Below, in pieces: positions 19,624 to 29,115 of a stretch of DNA of 64,000 nucleotides. Every line of letters begins with the position of its first letter. The first letter of the stretch is position 1. Where the stretch lies: contig JAOSKE010000003.1 in assembly GCA_027493775.1 (NCBI GenBank), positions 1-64,000 of the forward strand, in the 5' to 3' direction. Under the pieces are notes generated by a model that worked only from the letters and a program-made list of their open reading frames with translations, did no database searches and was not told where the DNA came from. The position numbers and the translations under genes were made by a program. The DNA comes from Kiritimatiellia bacterium (GTDB taxonomy: Bacteria > Verrucomicrobiota > Kiritimatiellia > CAIVKH01).

Positions 19624-21236
19624 TCCGTCAAATCACGCTCGCTGTGATACTGCATCGAAGGCCCGAGCATCAGGTCTTCAACCTCACAAAGCGGATTGCG
19701 ACGCAAGGGCTCTGTCGGGCTGGCGAACACGATCCGCGCCCAATCCTCAAACAGGGTCTTCAGTTGCGCAACGCGATCGGCAGACAAACGCGACGCGTCG
19801 AAGCGCCAGCGCAACGTTTCCTTCCCGCCGGACAACTCGATCACCAAATCTGTATCCGGATTTGTTACAACTTCGCCTTCCGACAAACACACGGGGAACC
19901 GTTGCGAACCCATTTGGCGCAAGGCGGGCTGACGTATACACACATCGCGCATGTACGTCTGATTCGCGCGCGCATTGCGAAGCTCGACAAGGAAGGACTT
20001 CGAAAACGCGGGGAAGTCTGCATCCGGTTTTATCCAGATCAGCAGAGGAACAACCGGGGCGAACAGTTCGGATAAAAGCGCCTCGCCGGGTCGTTCGGCA
20101 GGACACCAACCAATGTCAAACGACTCAGCGTCAGCGATGCGCGCAAAAAATGACGCCACAACAGCCGCGCGCTCTTCCAGCGATTCCGGGAGCCCGGGAA
20201 CATGCATCTCTTCGATTTTCCACCCGGGATTTCCGCTCTTCACTTCCGACGAAAATGGCCACGCCAACGGCTCGGTATTTCCGAGTCGCGCCACCCAATG
20301 GGCCTCGAAGGGAGCGAGCTTTTCGTGCGCCTGTTTCAGCAGATGTTGTTGCTCCCGCGGAAGGATCGGGAGTTGTTGACCGACAGCTAGAATTTGTGTC
20401 GGCGAAATGGCGGCGCCCTCTTGCGTGGTCATGCGCGAAAGCGTGACAGCGCCGTCTGCGGTGGCAACGGAAACACCTTGCGCATCGCATTGAAGCACCA
20501 CGCCCGGCAGAACGCCGCCCTGCTGTTCTGCCGCAGAAATAGCGCCGACACAGAAAAGGGTCTTGCCCGTCCACAGCTTGGGTGTTGTCAGAGGGTTCGC
20601 CCGTTCGCCAAACGCGAGGGCGCGCGCCAGCGCCAGCAGCTCGGAGGTCTTGCGCGAAAAATCAAGAATGCCGGCGGCCGGCGGGCGGCGCTCGGCGCCA
20701 TAAAAGGAAGGCTTCACATCGCGGCTGCGAAGATTCGGTAGAACATCGCGGCCAAGCATTGGAACCAGTTGGCGAAACGAATCGAGTCCCGCATCAAAAC
20801 ATTTGGCGTCGAGAGAATATGCCGTCTCGTCCGGCGAAATCGAGAATTCGACGCGCTGAAGAATCTGGTCTGCGCCGCCGACCCGCGTGTACCACGTCAC
20901 TCCGTGAGTCTTCTCGCCGTGCAACAGCGCCCGCGAAGTCGCGTGCCAGCCCGCGTATGCGGGCAAAAGAGAGTCTTGGAATGCGACGGCCATTCGTCCG
21001 ACAACCACCGGATGGTTCTCTGCCGAATCCAGCGGCTCGCCCACCACAACGAGATAATCGGCTTTCACGCGCTGCGCGGGATTCAACGTCAAATCACTCT
21101 GCGCCGCCCAATCAGCAACGACCGGGTCATCAGAAAACAGGGCAAGAATATCACGCCCGGCAGCGCGCCATTCTTCAGCGCATCGAATCAGCAGCGCGCC
21201 GCGCCCGACGAAACAGGCTGACAGGCGGGCGCTCAT
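19467..21236 (-). CDS. NRPS-PKS megasynthase, N-terminal segment: formyltransferase-like and start of A1
   Basis: Start of the megasynthase, 15 bases after the TylF-type gene. Residues 1-190 resemble the formyltransferase-like N-terminal domain seen on some NRPS-PKS starters. The expected catalytic Asn-x-His of that family is replaced by A-F-Q (VAFQDSLLPAYAG, residues 84-96), so transfer activity looks lost. Residues about 250-500 look like a reduced condensation-type lobe with no HHxxxDG. A1 begins near residue 525 (ESRVMSYGELISLSNRM). The frame breaks in the G5 run at about 19497, where AALLRERG should continue as VGPDTRVGLLMERAP. The complete protein (21236 to 9303) would be about 3975 residues. 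Confidence 0.85.
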   Translation of the reverse strand: MSARLSACFVGRGALLIRCAEEWRAAGRDILALFSDDPVVADWAAQSDLTLNPAQRVKADYLVVVGEPLDSAENHPVVVGRMAVAFQDSLLPAYAGWHATSRALLHGEKTHGVTWYTRVGGADQILQRVEFSISPDETAYSLDAKCFDAGLDSFRQLVPMLGRDVLPNLRSRDVKPSFYGAERRPPAAGILDFSRKTSELLALARALAFGERANPLTTPKLWTGKTLFCVGAISAAEQQGGVLPGVVLQCDAQGVSVATADGAVTLSRMTTQEGAAISPTQILAVGQQLPILPREQQHLLKQAHEKLAPFEAHWVARLGNTEPLAWPFSSEVKSGNPGWKIEEMHVPGLPESLEERAAVVASFFARIADAESFDIGWCPAERPGEALLSELFAPVVPLLIWIKPDADFPAFSKSFLVELRNARANQTYMRDVCIRQPALRQMGSQRFPVCLSEGEVVTNPDTDLVIELSGGKETLRWRFDASRLSADRVAQLKTLFEDWARIVFASPTEPLRRNPLCEVEDLMLGPSMQYHSERDLTEWVDLAAMNAPESPAVIFESRVMSYGELISLSNRMAALLRERGWDRIRESAC

Positions 21237-21251
21237 AACGCAAACATCCCG

Positions 21252-22010
21252 CTATTTTTTGCGAAAATAACCATTGGTGTACTCACCTGCATAGAGTACC
21301 GAAACTTTTTCGGCTTTTCCGGAAAAAAATTCGTCGGTGGCCATCTTTACGCCCGGCGACCTGTACTGCAGAATCGTATGCGGGCGGCTCAACACGGTTT
21401 CGTCGTAGTACACACCAAACATGCAGATCGCGCCGCGGCTCATCCGCGAATAGAGATGCGGCAACACATGCTTTGTGCTGGAGTACAGATCGCCATCAAG
21501 CAGGGCGAAGGATATCTGATCGGGGAGATCATCGGGAATGGTGTCCTCAAACCAACCTTGATGCACATTCGTATCGGCCGGCAGCGGTAGGTTCACCCGG
21601 CGAAAGTGATCGTAAAAAGTGAATAACGATGTGGCCATGTCGCCTTTCTGATAAACCTTCAGGTCTTCATCCAGCCCCTTCGGCGCGGGCGCGCCTTGAA
21701 AGCTGTCGTAGAAATGCGTCTGCTTATCCGGCGCAAGTGTGTTGGCGATGTGCTGCAATATGATGGAGCTTTCGCCGTCGTTGCAGCCAATTTCGACAAT
21801 GTCGCCGGGGATGCCCAGTTCGGCGCACTGGCTGGCCAGATGAAATAAATTCATCCGCGCCTCAACATTCGCCATTCCCCAACGAAACGAGCGCGGCACC
21901 AACTGCACATTGAGCCGCGTGTAACGGAGCAGTTTATTGATCGCCCGATGCCAGGGCAGCGGCATTCGATGATCTTTATCCAACCATTGCGCGATAAAAG
22001 CGTCATCCAT
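21252..22010 (-). CDS. TylF/MycF-type SAM-dependent O-methyltransferase
   Basis: About 252 residues from MDDAFIAQWLDKDH, a start that overlaps the upstream glycosyltransferase stop by 8 bases. It shows the SAM-binding motif VEIGCNDGESS and the metal-site motif LLDGDLYSST of macrocin-type O-methyltransferases, which act on sugars of glycosylated natural products. It lies directly before the megasynthase, so a sugar or peptide hydroxyl in the pathway product is the likely substrate. A longer reading frame upstream (to 22103) lies inside the glycosyltransferase and is less likely. Confidence 0.85.
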   Translation of the reverse strand: MDDAFIAQWLDKDHRMPLPWHRAINKLLRYTRLNVQLVPRSFRWGMANVEARMNLFHLASQCAELGIPGDIVEIGCNDGESSIILQHIANTLAPDKQTHFYDSFQGAPAPKGLDEDLKVYQKGDMATSLFTFYDHFRRVNLPLPADTNVHQGWFEDTIPDDLPDQISFALLDGDLYSSTKHVLPHLYSRMSRGAICMFGVYYDETVLSRPHTILQYRSPGVKMATDEFFSGKAEKVSVLYAGEYTNGYFRKK

Positions 22011-22225
22011 GGCGCCGCTCCTCCGCGAAAGCGGGGCGCTCGCCCGCGCCCGCAACCCAGTGATAAACCGCCACAATATCACGCGCAATTTCATTCCAGT
22101 CAAATGACGCTTTCACCCATTCTCGTCCGCGACGCCCCATTGCTTTTTGTTCGGTTTCCGATAATCCGAAAAACGCTTTTAATTGTCCGCCGAGCGCTGT
22201 CTCGTCCGCACTGATTTTTGCGCCG
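22003..22225 (-). CDS. Glycosyltransferase family 4, C-terminal end (after frameshift)
   Basis: Last 70 or so residues of the glycosyltransferase that starts at 23174. In this frame the sequence reads KISADETALGGQLKAFFGLSE and on to the stop at 22003. It follows NLPEGFHVGAA of the other frame across a T5 run (about 22212-22216). Typical C-terminal helices of a GT4 enzyme, including WNEIARDIVAVYHW. Not a separate gene. Confidence 0.75.
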
Positions 22226-23174
22226 CGCCAACGTGGAATCCTTCCGGAAGATTGCACGCATCGGTCATCAGCACAGGCAGCCTGTAGGATGCCGCCTCCA
22301 GCACGGTCATCGGAAGCCCTTCGCTGAGTGAAGGGAGGACGAATGCTGAGGCGGCGCGATAAGCCGCCTCTTTTTGCTCTCCGTGGAGCGGACCGGAAAA
22401 CGAAACGCGGGACTCCAAATGTTTTTCGCGCGCCAACGCTTCCAATTCTGCGCGATGACCGCCTTGATCCCACCCGGCGATGACGAGATGCCAACCTGCG
22501 TCGCCAAGTGTTGCCCACGCGCGCAAAAGTTGAGGAAGCCCCTTCTTCGGATGCAGACGACCGAGAAAAAGAAGCACGGATTTGTCCGTTCCGATCGTTG
22601 AACTCCACGGCGGCGGCGCGGTTTGTTGCTCCAAATCGGGAAGATCAACGCCATTCGGCACAACGCAAATCGGATTGCGCAAACCGTACGCTCTGATGGC
22701 CCGCGCCTCCGCTTCGTTTAGCGCATGCAGGCAAGCCGCCTCTTCCAAATGTGCGCGTTCATAGGCCAGGGCCGCCAGCCGCTTTTTCCATCCGGAATTC
22801 TTCAGCGCCCAGGTGTCCAACATGCCGTGCGGAGACACAACGTAGGGTTTCCCCGTCCGATGATGCGCACGGCGCGTTGCCACAGAAGGATACATCCAGA
22901 GACCGGCGGTGTGTAGGATGTCGGGGGTTGCATCGGCCAGCGCACGATTCAACTCCGGCGAATAACCGATCGCGCACGGGCCGCGAGTGGGAAAGCACTG
23001 AACCGGAACGGGATTCCAAAGCGGCGCATCGGTTGCAGTGAAGGAGTCCGTCAGGCCGAAGGCGGACGCCGTGATGCCCGGCTGCCGCTCGACGCTTTGC
23101 GCAAGGCGTCGAACGCTTTCCGAAATCCCGCCATTCGCGCGGGAGACGGACGAAAGAACGTACGCAACTTTCAC
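22226..23174 (-). CDS. Glycosyltransferase family 4
   Basis: GT-B fold glycosyltransferase. The GTG start at 23174 overlaps the upstream gene's TGA by 4 bases (GTGA) and gives VKVAYVLSSVSRANGGISESVRRLA, a typical donor-independent N-terminus. The nucleotide-sugar lobe has FLGRLHPKKGLPQLL and the E-x7-E motif region EGLPMTVLEAASYRLPVL. The N-terminal extension further upstream is out-of-frame. It transfers a sugar onto a growing glycan; donor and acceptor are not deducible. The frame breaks near 22215. Confidence 0.85.
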
Positions 23175-24385
23175 GCAATGCCTCCGGGTGGCCCGAGATC
23201 CTCCCGACCCAAGCGAGCCAACGCTATCCGCGATGCCTCCAAAAGATTGTGACCGAATATCTGCGGGGAGTGGGTCCAGACAATTTCGCGGGAACGCTTT
23301 CCAAACTGCGCGAGCGCTTCCTTGTCCGCCGGCAATTTTGCGAACGCCTCCGCAATCGCCTGCGGTGGGGTCGGATTGAACGTGTAGCCGTTCTCCCCCT
23401 CTATAACCAATTCCGGCGCGCTGCCGCAACGGTTTGAAACAAGCAACGGAAGCCCCGAAGCCGCCGCCTCGTTTGCAACCAGCCCCCACTGCTCGATCGT
23501 GCTCGCAATGATAAATGCGTCCGCAAGGCCGTAGTATCGAGGCAGTTCGGGATATTGAATAAAGCCGGGCAGCGTGACACGCGCATTGAGGTGCAAAATA
23601 TTAATCAGCTCGACGAGCGATGCGCGCAACGGGCCGTCTCCGCAAAGCACCAGGGCTGGCGCGGCGGGATTCTGCTCAACATACAGCGCGTAGCCGCGCA
23701 ACAGGCCATCGAGATTTTTCTTCGCGACAAAACGACTTGAGGAAAGAATATAGCGCTCCGGTAATTGCGCCGCCGCGCGTTCTGCCGCTGCATTCGCGCG
23801 AACGCGCTCGGACTCGCGGACAAAATAGTCGTTATCCACCGCGTCATATCCCGTAAAAATACACGCGCGCGGCATTCCGAGAGAGCGGGCATATTCGGCA
23901 TGGCGCGACCCGCCGACCAGCGCCGCATGAAACTGACGCACCAGCCATTGTTTGGCAAACTCGCGTGGCCAAAGGCGTCTGTGATCGCCCTGCGCCGATT
24001 CGCTCATCAAAATAGCCGCGCGCCGATTCTCTCGACACCACTGCAAACCGATCTTCGATTCGGGGAACCACCAACCCGGCAAAGCAACGGCAATGGGATT
24101 CAATTCATTCAAAACCGTGTGCAACCGCTCTTTAAGCGCCCGCTCCGAAATTGCCTCATAACTCCGATCCGGAAAGAGAACTTCCGTCGAATAGTCAGCC
24201 GGTTTGTCCACTGCCTCCCACTGATAAACCCGATCTGAGCCGGCAACGGCTATTGCCACCAGCTCGCCGCCCGCTTTTGCTAGGGGCTCGTGCGCACCGT
24301 TCATACGCGCGAGGTGGTAAGGGCCGAACCGAGAAAAGACCACGGCGACCTTCTTGTCCAGCGGCGCTATAAATTTCCCGGTCAT
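23171..24385 (-). CDS. Glycosyltransferase family 4
   Basis: A 404-residue GT-B enzyme. The acceptor lobe starts VAVVFSRFGPYHLARMNG. The donor lobe has SSSRFVAKKNLDGLLRGY, GFIQYPELPRYYGLADAFIIAS and the E-x7-E region EQWGLVANEAAASGLPLL. Start and stop each overlap the neighbouring genes by 4 bases, so translation is coupled. One of five glycosyltransferases in this operon. Confidence 0.87.
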   Translation of the reverse strand: MTGKFIAPLDKKVAVVFSRFGPYHLARMNGAHEPLAKAGGELVAIAVAGSDRVYQWEAVDKPADYSTEVLFPDRSYEAISERALKERLHTVLNELNPIAVALPGWWFPESKIGLQWCRENRRAAILMSESAQGDHRRLWPREFAKQWLVRQFHAALVGGSRHAEYARSLGMPRACIFTGYDAVDNDYFVRESERVRANAAAERAAAQLPERYILSSSRFVAKKNLDGLLRGYALYVEQNPAAPALVLCGDGPLRASLVELINILHLNARVTLPGFIQYPELPRYYGLADAFIIASTIEQWGLVANEAAASGLPLLVSNRCGSAPELVIEGENGYTFNPTPPQAIAEAFAKLPADKEALAQFGKRSREIVWTHSPQIFGHNLLEASRIALARLGREDLGPPGGIA

Positions 24386-25866
24386 AGCTGCAATCTCATG
24401 TGTCCACTCCCGCGAGCCGGAACAGCAACAGGTTCACGCGCCGCGACCAATGCGGCAAGCATCCAAAACCCCCAAAACGTTTTGTAAAATTGGAATGAAA
24501 GCGACATCCAGAATATCAACAACGCGAAATGAAAGAGGAAGAAGCCCATGAAGCGCCAGTTGTCGCTGCGCCGCCACAACCGCAAGAGCGGATAGAGGAA
24601 AAAGAAAATAACTGCGCTGATTCCCGGAATGCCCGTCCAGCGCCCATAATCCAAAAAAACATTGTGGGAAAGATATCCGCCGAACTCGAAATATTCCGCT
24701 GGAATGTCCTCGGGATCATCATTGAAACGAATCCCCACCAGCGGATGTTTAATAATGGTTTTCAGGGAATACTCCCACACGTCCGTGCGGGACGCCGCGC
24801 CGCCATATTCCTCCACGCTGTATTGAAAGTAGTGATACAGCGCGTCAACCCGTTCCCTGGTTCTGAATGCGTTCGTCAGATAAATCAACACCAACACCGA
24901 CACGAGCGTGACGACGATGGGCGTCAGCCCCGCTCCCTGTTTTTTGATGAGGCGCAACCGCTTCATACGCGCATAAACCAACGCGACAAAAATGGACATG
25001 AGCGCAAAGCCCGCATACGCCCCGTGCGTCATGGTCGCAACCAGCGGCGGCACGGATACGAAAAAGGCCACAACGGTGAGAATTTTCAGCCAGTGAATCT
25101 GTTTCGGGAAACGACCGGACACCATGGCCGACAACGCCACACCCATCGTGCCGAAACATCCCATCAGCAGCGGCGGCCAGATCATGACAGCGTCCGCGCG
25201 CACGCCGCCCAACCGCGCATAGCCCTCGCGCTCTCCGCCCCAAGTGGAGAGATCAACCGGCAGACCCAACTGATAGGCCCAGAATGCCGTCGTCGCCATC
25301 AGCGTTCCCACGCACATGCCCAACAAACACTTCAGGTAGTTCCCGCGCGCCGCGTTCACCTGCTGACACGCAATCACGGAATAAGTCAGCGCCTTGAAAT
25401 ATTCGCTGTTGAAATGCCAAATGTTCTCCCCCGAGACAAGCCAGTACCAAAGCAGCCAGGGCAATACGGGCCAAAGATACCCGAACCCACGCAAATCCAT
25501 TTTGCGATATTTGAGGAAGGTAACTGCGATCCATGTGGCCACGCCGATTTGCGCCGGGTTGTATGCCGCGCCTTCGGGGAACGGCAGAAACTGCGCACAG
25601 GCGATATAAAAAAATCCAGTCACCGGCGTCAGCCAGCACAGCGCGGACATTAATAGAATCAGCGGAAGCGCAATCCCGGAGTGTAAAATCGGCTGAACCT
25701 GAAGCGCCATCGTCGAGGCGATGCAAAACGAAAGAATCCAGCGTTCCAATCTCGACAATGAGCAGTCCCAGAAACGCGATCCATAATAGGCCGCGACAGC
25801 GCCCTCGACCGGGGCCGCTCTTCCGTCATACGGAGCCGTTGAGGCTATGGCAGCAGGGGCGCTCAT
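24382..25866 (-). CDS. O-antigen polymerase/ligase-like membrane protein (Wzy/WaaL family)
   Basis: A 494-residue polytopic inner-membrane protein with about ten hydrophobic segments (for example IALPLILLMSALCWL, MGCFGTMGVALSAMV, TPIVVTLVSVLVLIYL). It has a large loop near residues 320-390 (YFQYSVEEYGGAASRTDVW) rich in Arg, His and aromatic residues, as in Wzy/O-antigen ligases. It would polymerise or ligate lipid-linked repeat units in the periplasm. No flippase (Wzx or ABC) lies in the window. 4-base overlaps on both sides. Confidence 0.75.
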   Translation of the reverse strand: MSAPAAIASTAPYDGRAAPVEGAVAAYYGSRFWDCSLSRLERWILSFCIASTMALQVQPILHSGIALPLILLMSALCWLTPVTGFFYIACAQFLPFPEGAAYNPAQIGVATWIAVTFLKYRKMDLRGFGYLWPVLPWLLWYWLVSGENIWHFNSEYFKALTYSVIACQQVNAARGNYLKCLLGMCVGTLMATTAFWAYQLGLPVDLSTWGGEREGYARLGGVRADAVMIWPPLLMGCFGTMGVALSAMVSGRFPKQIHWLKILTVVAFFVSVPPLVATMTHGAYAGFALMSIFVALVYARMKRLRLIKKQGAGLTPIVVTLVSVLVLIYLTNAFRTRERVDALYHYFQYSVEEYGGAASRTDVWEYSLKTIIKHPLVGIRFNDDPEDIPAEYFEFGGYLSHNVFLDYGRWTGIPGISAVIFFFLYPLLRLWRRSDNWRFMGFFLFHFALLIFWMSLSFQFYKTFWGFWMLAALVAAREPVAVPARGSGHMRLQL

Positions 25867-26729
25867 TCCTTATTCAACCGCATCCATTCCAATGCCTGCC
25901 CCCACCTCATCGGCGTTCGCTCCGACCAATGCGTAAAGGTCATTGCGATGCCGCGCAAAAGCCCCGACCATTTGCGTCCAAAGTTCCGCTTGAGAAAAAA
26001 TGCGCGACGGATAGAGCGCATGATTCCAAGTGGAAGGCCCATCAGCAAGGGATAGTTCATTGAGGTCAACAACACCGCATTCCGCGCATAGAGGTAATCA
26101 TACTCGCCGTAATCGCGCCGTTCGTTCGGATTATACCACTGATTGTGCTCAATCAGAATGGAGCGATCATACCAGATGCGATGACCCTTCGCAAATAGGC
26201 GCGCGGCCAATTCGGGTTCTTCATAGCCATACACCCACCACTCGCGGTAGCCCCTGATTTCCAACACCACCGGCAAATAGAACAACACACAACCTCCCAT
26301 GAACCAAGTCGTCAGACCAGAGGGCCATTCGGCAGGGCGATCAAGCCGCCCGTCCTTTACTGCGCGACACTGAAATGAAACCACTGCATGCGCGCCTTCG
26401 GGTCGCGGAAGAACCAGATGATTTTTCAAATCCCCGACTTCGAGAAAATACTGATCGTCATCCAAACAAATCGCAAACGGCGTTCCACACGCGCGGAACA
26501 ATTCATTGCGACCGTGCGATTGACCGCGTTGAACTTCTCCGCGCAGCAATCGCGCATTGGGCCAAGTCGCCACGACGTCTGCAATGGATGCTGGATCCTC
26601 CGACGCGTCGTCATAAATCCACATCGGATACGAACCGAATCCCTTCGCGCGCAAACGCTCAAATGTCTCCGCCAAAATGCGCGGACGATTCCGGGTCGCT
26701 ATTAAAATGGAACAAAGCGGCGCACTCAT
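25863..26729 (-). CDS. Glycosyltransferase family 2
   Basis: A 288-residue GT-A enzyme. The N-terminus CSILIATRNRPRILAETFERL is the nucleotide-binding strand. WIYDDASED and CLDDDQYF carry the Asp residues that hold metal and UDP. GGCVLFY and ELAARLFAKGHRIWYDRS form the acceptor side. It overlaps both neighbours by 4 bases within the polysaccharide/NRPS operon. Confidence 0.87.
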   Translation of the reverse strand: MSAPLCSILIATRNRPRILAETFERLRAKGFGSYPMWIYDDASEDPASIADVVATWPNARLLRGEVQRGQSHGRNELFRACGTPFAICLDDDQYFLEVGDLKNHLVLPRPEGAHAVVSFQCRAVKDGRLDRPAEWPSGLTTWFMGGCVLFYLPVVLEIRGYREWWVYGYEEPELAARLFAKGHRIWYDRSILIEHNQWYNPNERRDYGEYDYLYARNAVLLTSMNYPLLMGLPLGIMRSIRRAFFLKRNFGRKWSGLLRGIAMTFTHWSERTPMRWGQALEWMRLNKE

Positions 26730-27880
26730 TTGAATAACTCATCATATACGAGCGCGTACCGCTCGACGATCCGATCCATTGTGAACAACTCATCAAAGCG
26801 TGTTCGGGCGCGCTCCCCCATCACGGCAAGACGACTGCGGTCATTCAACAACGAAGACAACGCTGCGGCCAATGCCTCCGCAGTTCGCGGGACCAACAAA
26901 CCAGTCTCGCCATCCGCCACCGCCTCCGCAACGCCGCCGACATCCGTGGCGATTACCGGGAGTCCAACCGACATCGCCTCTACAATTGCCATCGGGAATC
27001 CTTCCCACTGCGACATCAAGCACAGAACGTCCATTCGCGGCATCACTCGCTCGCGCGGGTTTTCGACAAAGCCCGCAAATTCTGCCCAGTCTGCGTGCTC
27101 TGCGGCCCAATGGTTGGCGGCCGCTTCATCCGGGCCGCGTCCAGCCAGCATCACACGGACGCGCACAGCATCGCGATTCAAGAGTTCCGCCGCCTGCGCG
27201 ACAAGCTGCCAGCCTTTTTGAGGGATCATGCTCCCGACATGGCCGATCACGAGCGGATCGGCGGACTGCGATTTGGGCAACATCTCAACCGGACGGACGC
27301 CATTCGGAATCACCGTGAACGCATCACTCCGGACAGCAAGAATCCGCTCCGCGAGTTCCGTGTTCATCCGGTCCACAGAGGTGAGGCGCGCGCCGAATTT
27401 TAACAACCTGCCCGCCATCCACCGGTGCAGCGTGCGCCGAACTGGCTTGCCTTCAAAATGTTCGTTCACACCGTGAAACGTCACGACCACTTCGACATGA
27501 ATATCGTCCACACGGGGAAGCGGCAGAAATACGCCCGACATCCATGCGTTGTGAAGGTGAACAATCACCCGCTTTGCCCCCGACCTCCCCGCAAAATCGC
27601 GAATCCACTCGCGCCATGGAGGAGGACGCAATCGTTGGTACAAAAACGCCGCCGTCCCGAACATTTGAGGCAGGGCCGATTCATAGAAAGATAGCGGCGT
27701 GTTTTTAATCTCCTCGCGATAGTCTTCCGGCCAGGTTGAGTCAACCATCACCGCGATCCCGACAGCCGCATAGCGACCGGACACCGCCTGCGCGTTCGCG
27801 AGATCGCGCATAACGCTCCACGGGCCGGTCACCGGATGACACGCGGCATGAAGCACCGCTATTTTTTCATTCCCACTCAT
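26726..27880 (-). CDS. Glycosyltransferase family 4
   Basis: A 384-residue GT-B glycosyltransferase. Donor-lobe motifs are IGHVGSMIPQKGWQLVAQAA and EGFPMAIVEAMSVGLPVIAT, the E-x7-E region. The acceptor lobe begins IAVLHAACHPVTGPWSVMRDL. The ATG overlaps the preceding gene's stop by 4 bases. Confidence 0.88.
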   Translation of the reverse strand: MSGNEKIAVLHAACHPVTGPWSVMRDLANAQAVSGRYAAVGIAVMVDSTWPEDYREEIKNTPLSFYESALPQMFGTAAFLYQRLRPPPWREWIRDFAGRSGAKRVIVHLHNAWMSGVFLPLPRVDDIHVEVVVTFHGVNEHFEGKPVRRTLHRWMAGRLLKFGARLTSVDRMNTELAERILAVRSDAFTVIPNGVRPVEMLPKSQSADPLVIGHVGSMIPQKGWQLVAQAAELLNRDAVRVRVMLAGRGPDEAAANHWAAEHADWAEFAGFVENPRERVMPRMDVLCLMSQWEGFPMAIVEAMSVGLPVIATDVGGVAEAVADGETGLLVPRTAEALAAALSSLLNDRSRLAVMGERARTRFDELFTMDRIVERYALVYDELFK

Positions 27881-29115
27881 CGGATCGCGCCGCTTGCGCG
27901 CAAATCAAAACCCTTCTGAATAATTTCGTTCAAGCGCTGGCCATACGCTTCAATGCTGAACCTTCCTGCGGCAGCGCGACAGGCATCCCGCATTGAATCC
28001 GCGAGGTTTCTGTCGGAAATAAATCGTCTGATCGCGGCGGCCAACGCATGGGCGTCACGCGGCGGAACAATAAAGCCCGTGCGTCCATCTTCGACAACCT
28101 CTCCGCAATTCGGCGTAGTAATGACCGGCGCCCCATGTGCCAGCGCCTCCACCTGGGTAATCGCAAAGCCGTCGGAAATCGTCGGCAACACAAAGACATC
28201 GGCGCTGCGGTACAATCGTGATGCCTCGCTGCGCGGCACGGGCCCCATATAGCGCACAGACGAAGGCAGTCCGTCAAAGGCTTCAGCGCGAATTCCCAGT
28301 GGGCCGGCAATGACGAATTCAACCGGCTCGTTCGCGAGCAGTTTCGCCGCCTCCAGCAAATACTGAATCCCTTTCCGCAAAATCACCGAACCCACCCAGA
28401 GCACGGTGAGCGGCGCGTCGTTTCGCGAAACCCGTTCGCCGTCTGAGGAGACTTCGTAAGCGAGCGGGATCACTTCAACGCGAGTCGGATCAGCGCCCTG
28501 CTTCACAATCGCATCGCGCGACCACTGGGAATTGACCAGAACAAGGTCGGCAGTTTTCCATTCTTCTTCAGCCCGCTCGTAATAGCCGGCGGGTGGATCA
28601 CCCATCGGCTCGACAAACACGGGCCAGCGCTCTGACTCCTCACGAATCAAATCCCATTCCATCCGACCCGGATCAATTTGATCAACCAGCGTCAACGCAC
28701 CTCGTTGTTTTTCAACGCGAAGCGCTTCTAGGGCGGCATAAGAAAAACCCAGAAACGTATCGTGTGCAGGCAGGCGCAATCCTCCGACACGACGCGCAAA
28801 CGCCGCGTCGTCTTCCGCCATCGCTTCCAGCAACCGCCCGGTCTTGTCTGCGCGGCGCAATTTGATGCGCGAAGCCAGACCGAACCCGTTAAGCGCAATA
28901 ATTTTTGAGCGCGGCAACTCGTCGCTAACCGCGCCTAGTGCGCGGGCAACCGAAGGGAGCGCACGCGCGGCGACGCTCTTCACGCCGCTGGGCAACGGCG
29001 AATACCAATCCGTGACCAACGCCGCAAGCTGTCCGCTTCTATGCAATGCACGAGCGGCGAGAAAATGTTCCCGCGCGCCCTTGTGCGCCACCACCACTTG
29101 AATGCCTCGCTTCAT
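27877..29115 (-). CDS. Glycosyltransferase family 4 (first gene of the operon)
   Basis: A GT-B enzyme of about 412 residues. I prefer the ATG giving MKRGIQVVVAHKGAREHF (29115) over a TTG nine bases upstream; no convincing Shine-Dalgarno is seen for either. Donor lobe: WVGSVILRKGIQYLLEAA, SDGFAITQVEALAHGAPV. It starts the run of nine coupled minus-strand genes that ends with the acetyltransferase at 8752, so the promoter should lie in the 110 bases shared with the divergent DUF6492 gene. Confidence 0.85.
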   Translation of the reverse strand: MKRGIQVVVAHKGAREHFLAARALHRSGQLAALVTDWYSPLPSGVKSVAARALPSVARALGAVSDELPRSKIIALNGFGLASRIKLRRADKTGRLLEAMAEDDAAFARRVGGLRLPAHDTFLGFSYAALEALRVEKQRGALTLVDQIDPGRMEWDLIREESERWPVFVEPMGDPPAGYYERAEEEWKTADLVLVNSQWSRDAIVKQGADPTRVEVIPLAYEVSSDGERVSRNDAPLTVLWVGSVILRKGIQYLLEAAKLLANEPVEFVIAGPLGIRAEAFDGLPSSVRYMGPVPRSEASRLYRSADVFVLPTISDGFAITQVEALAHGAPVITTPNCGEVVEDGRTGFIVPPRDAHALAAAIRRFISDRNLADSMRDACRAAAGRFSIEAYGQRLNEIIQKGFDLRASGAIR

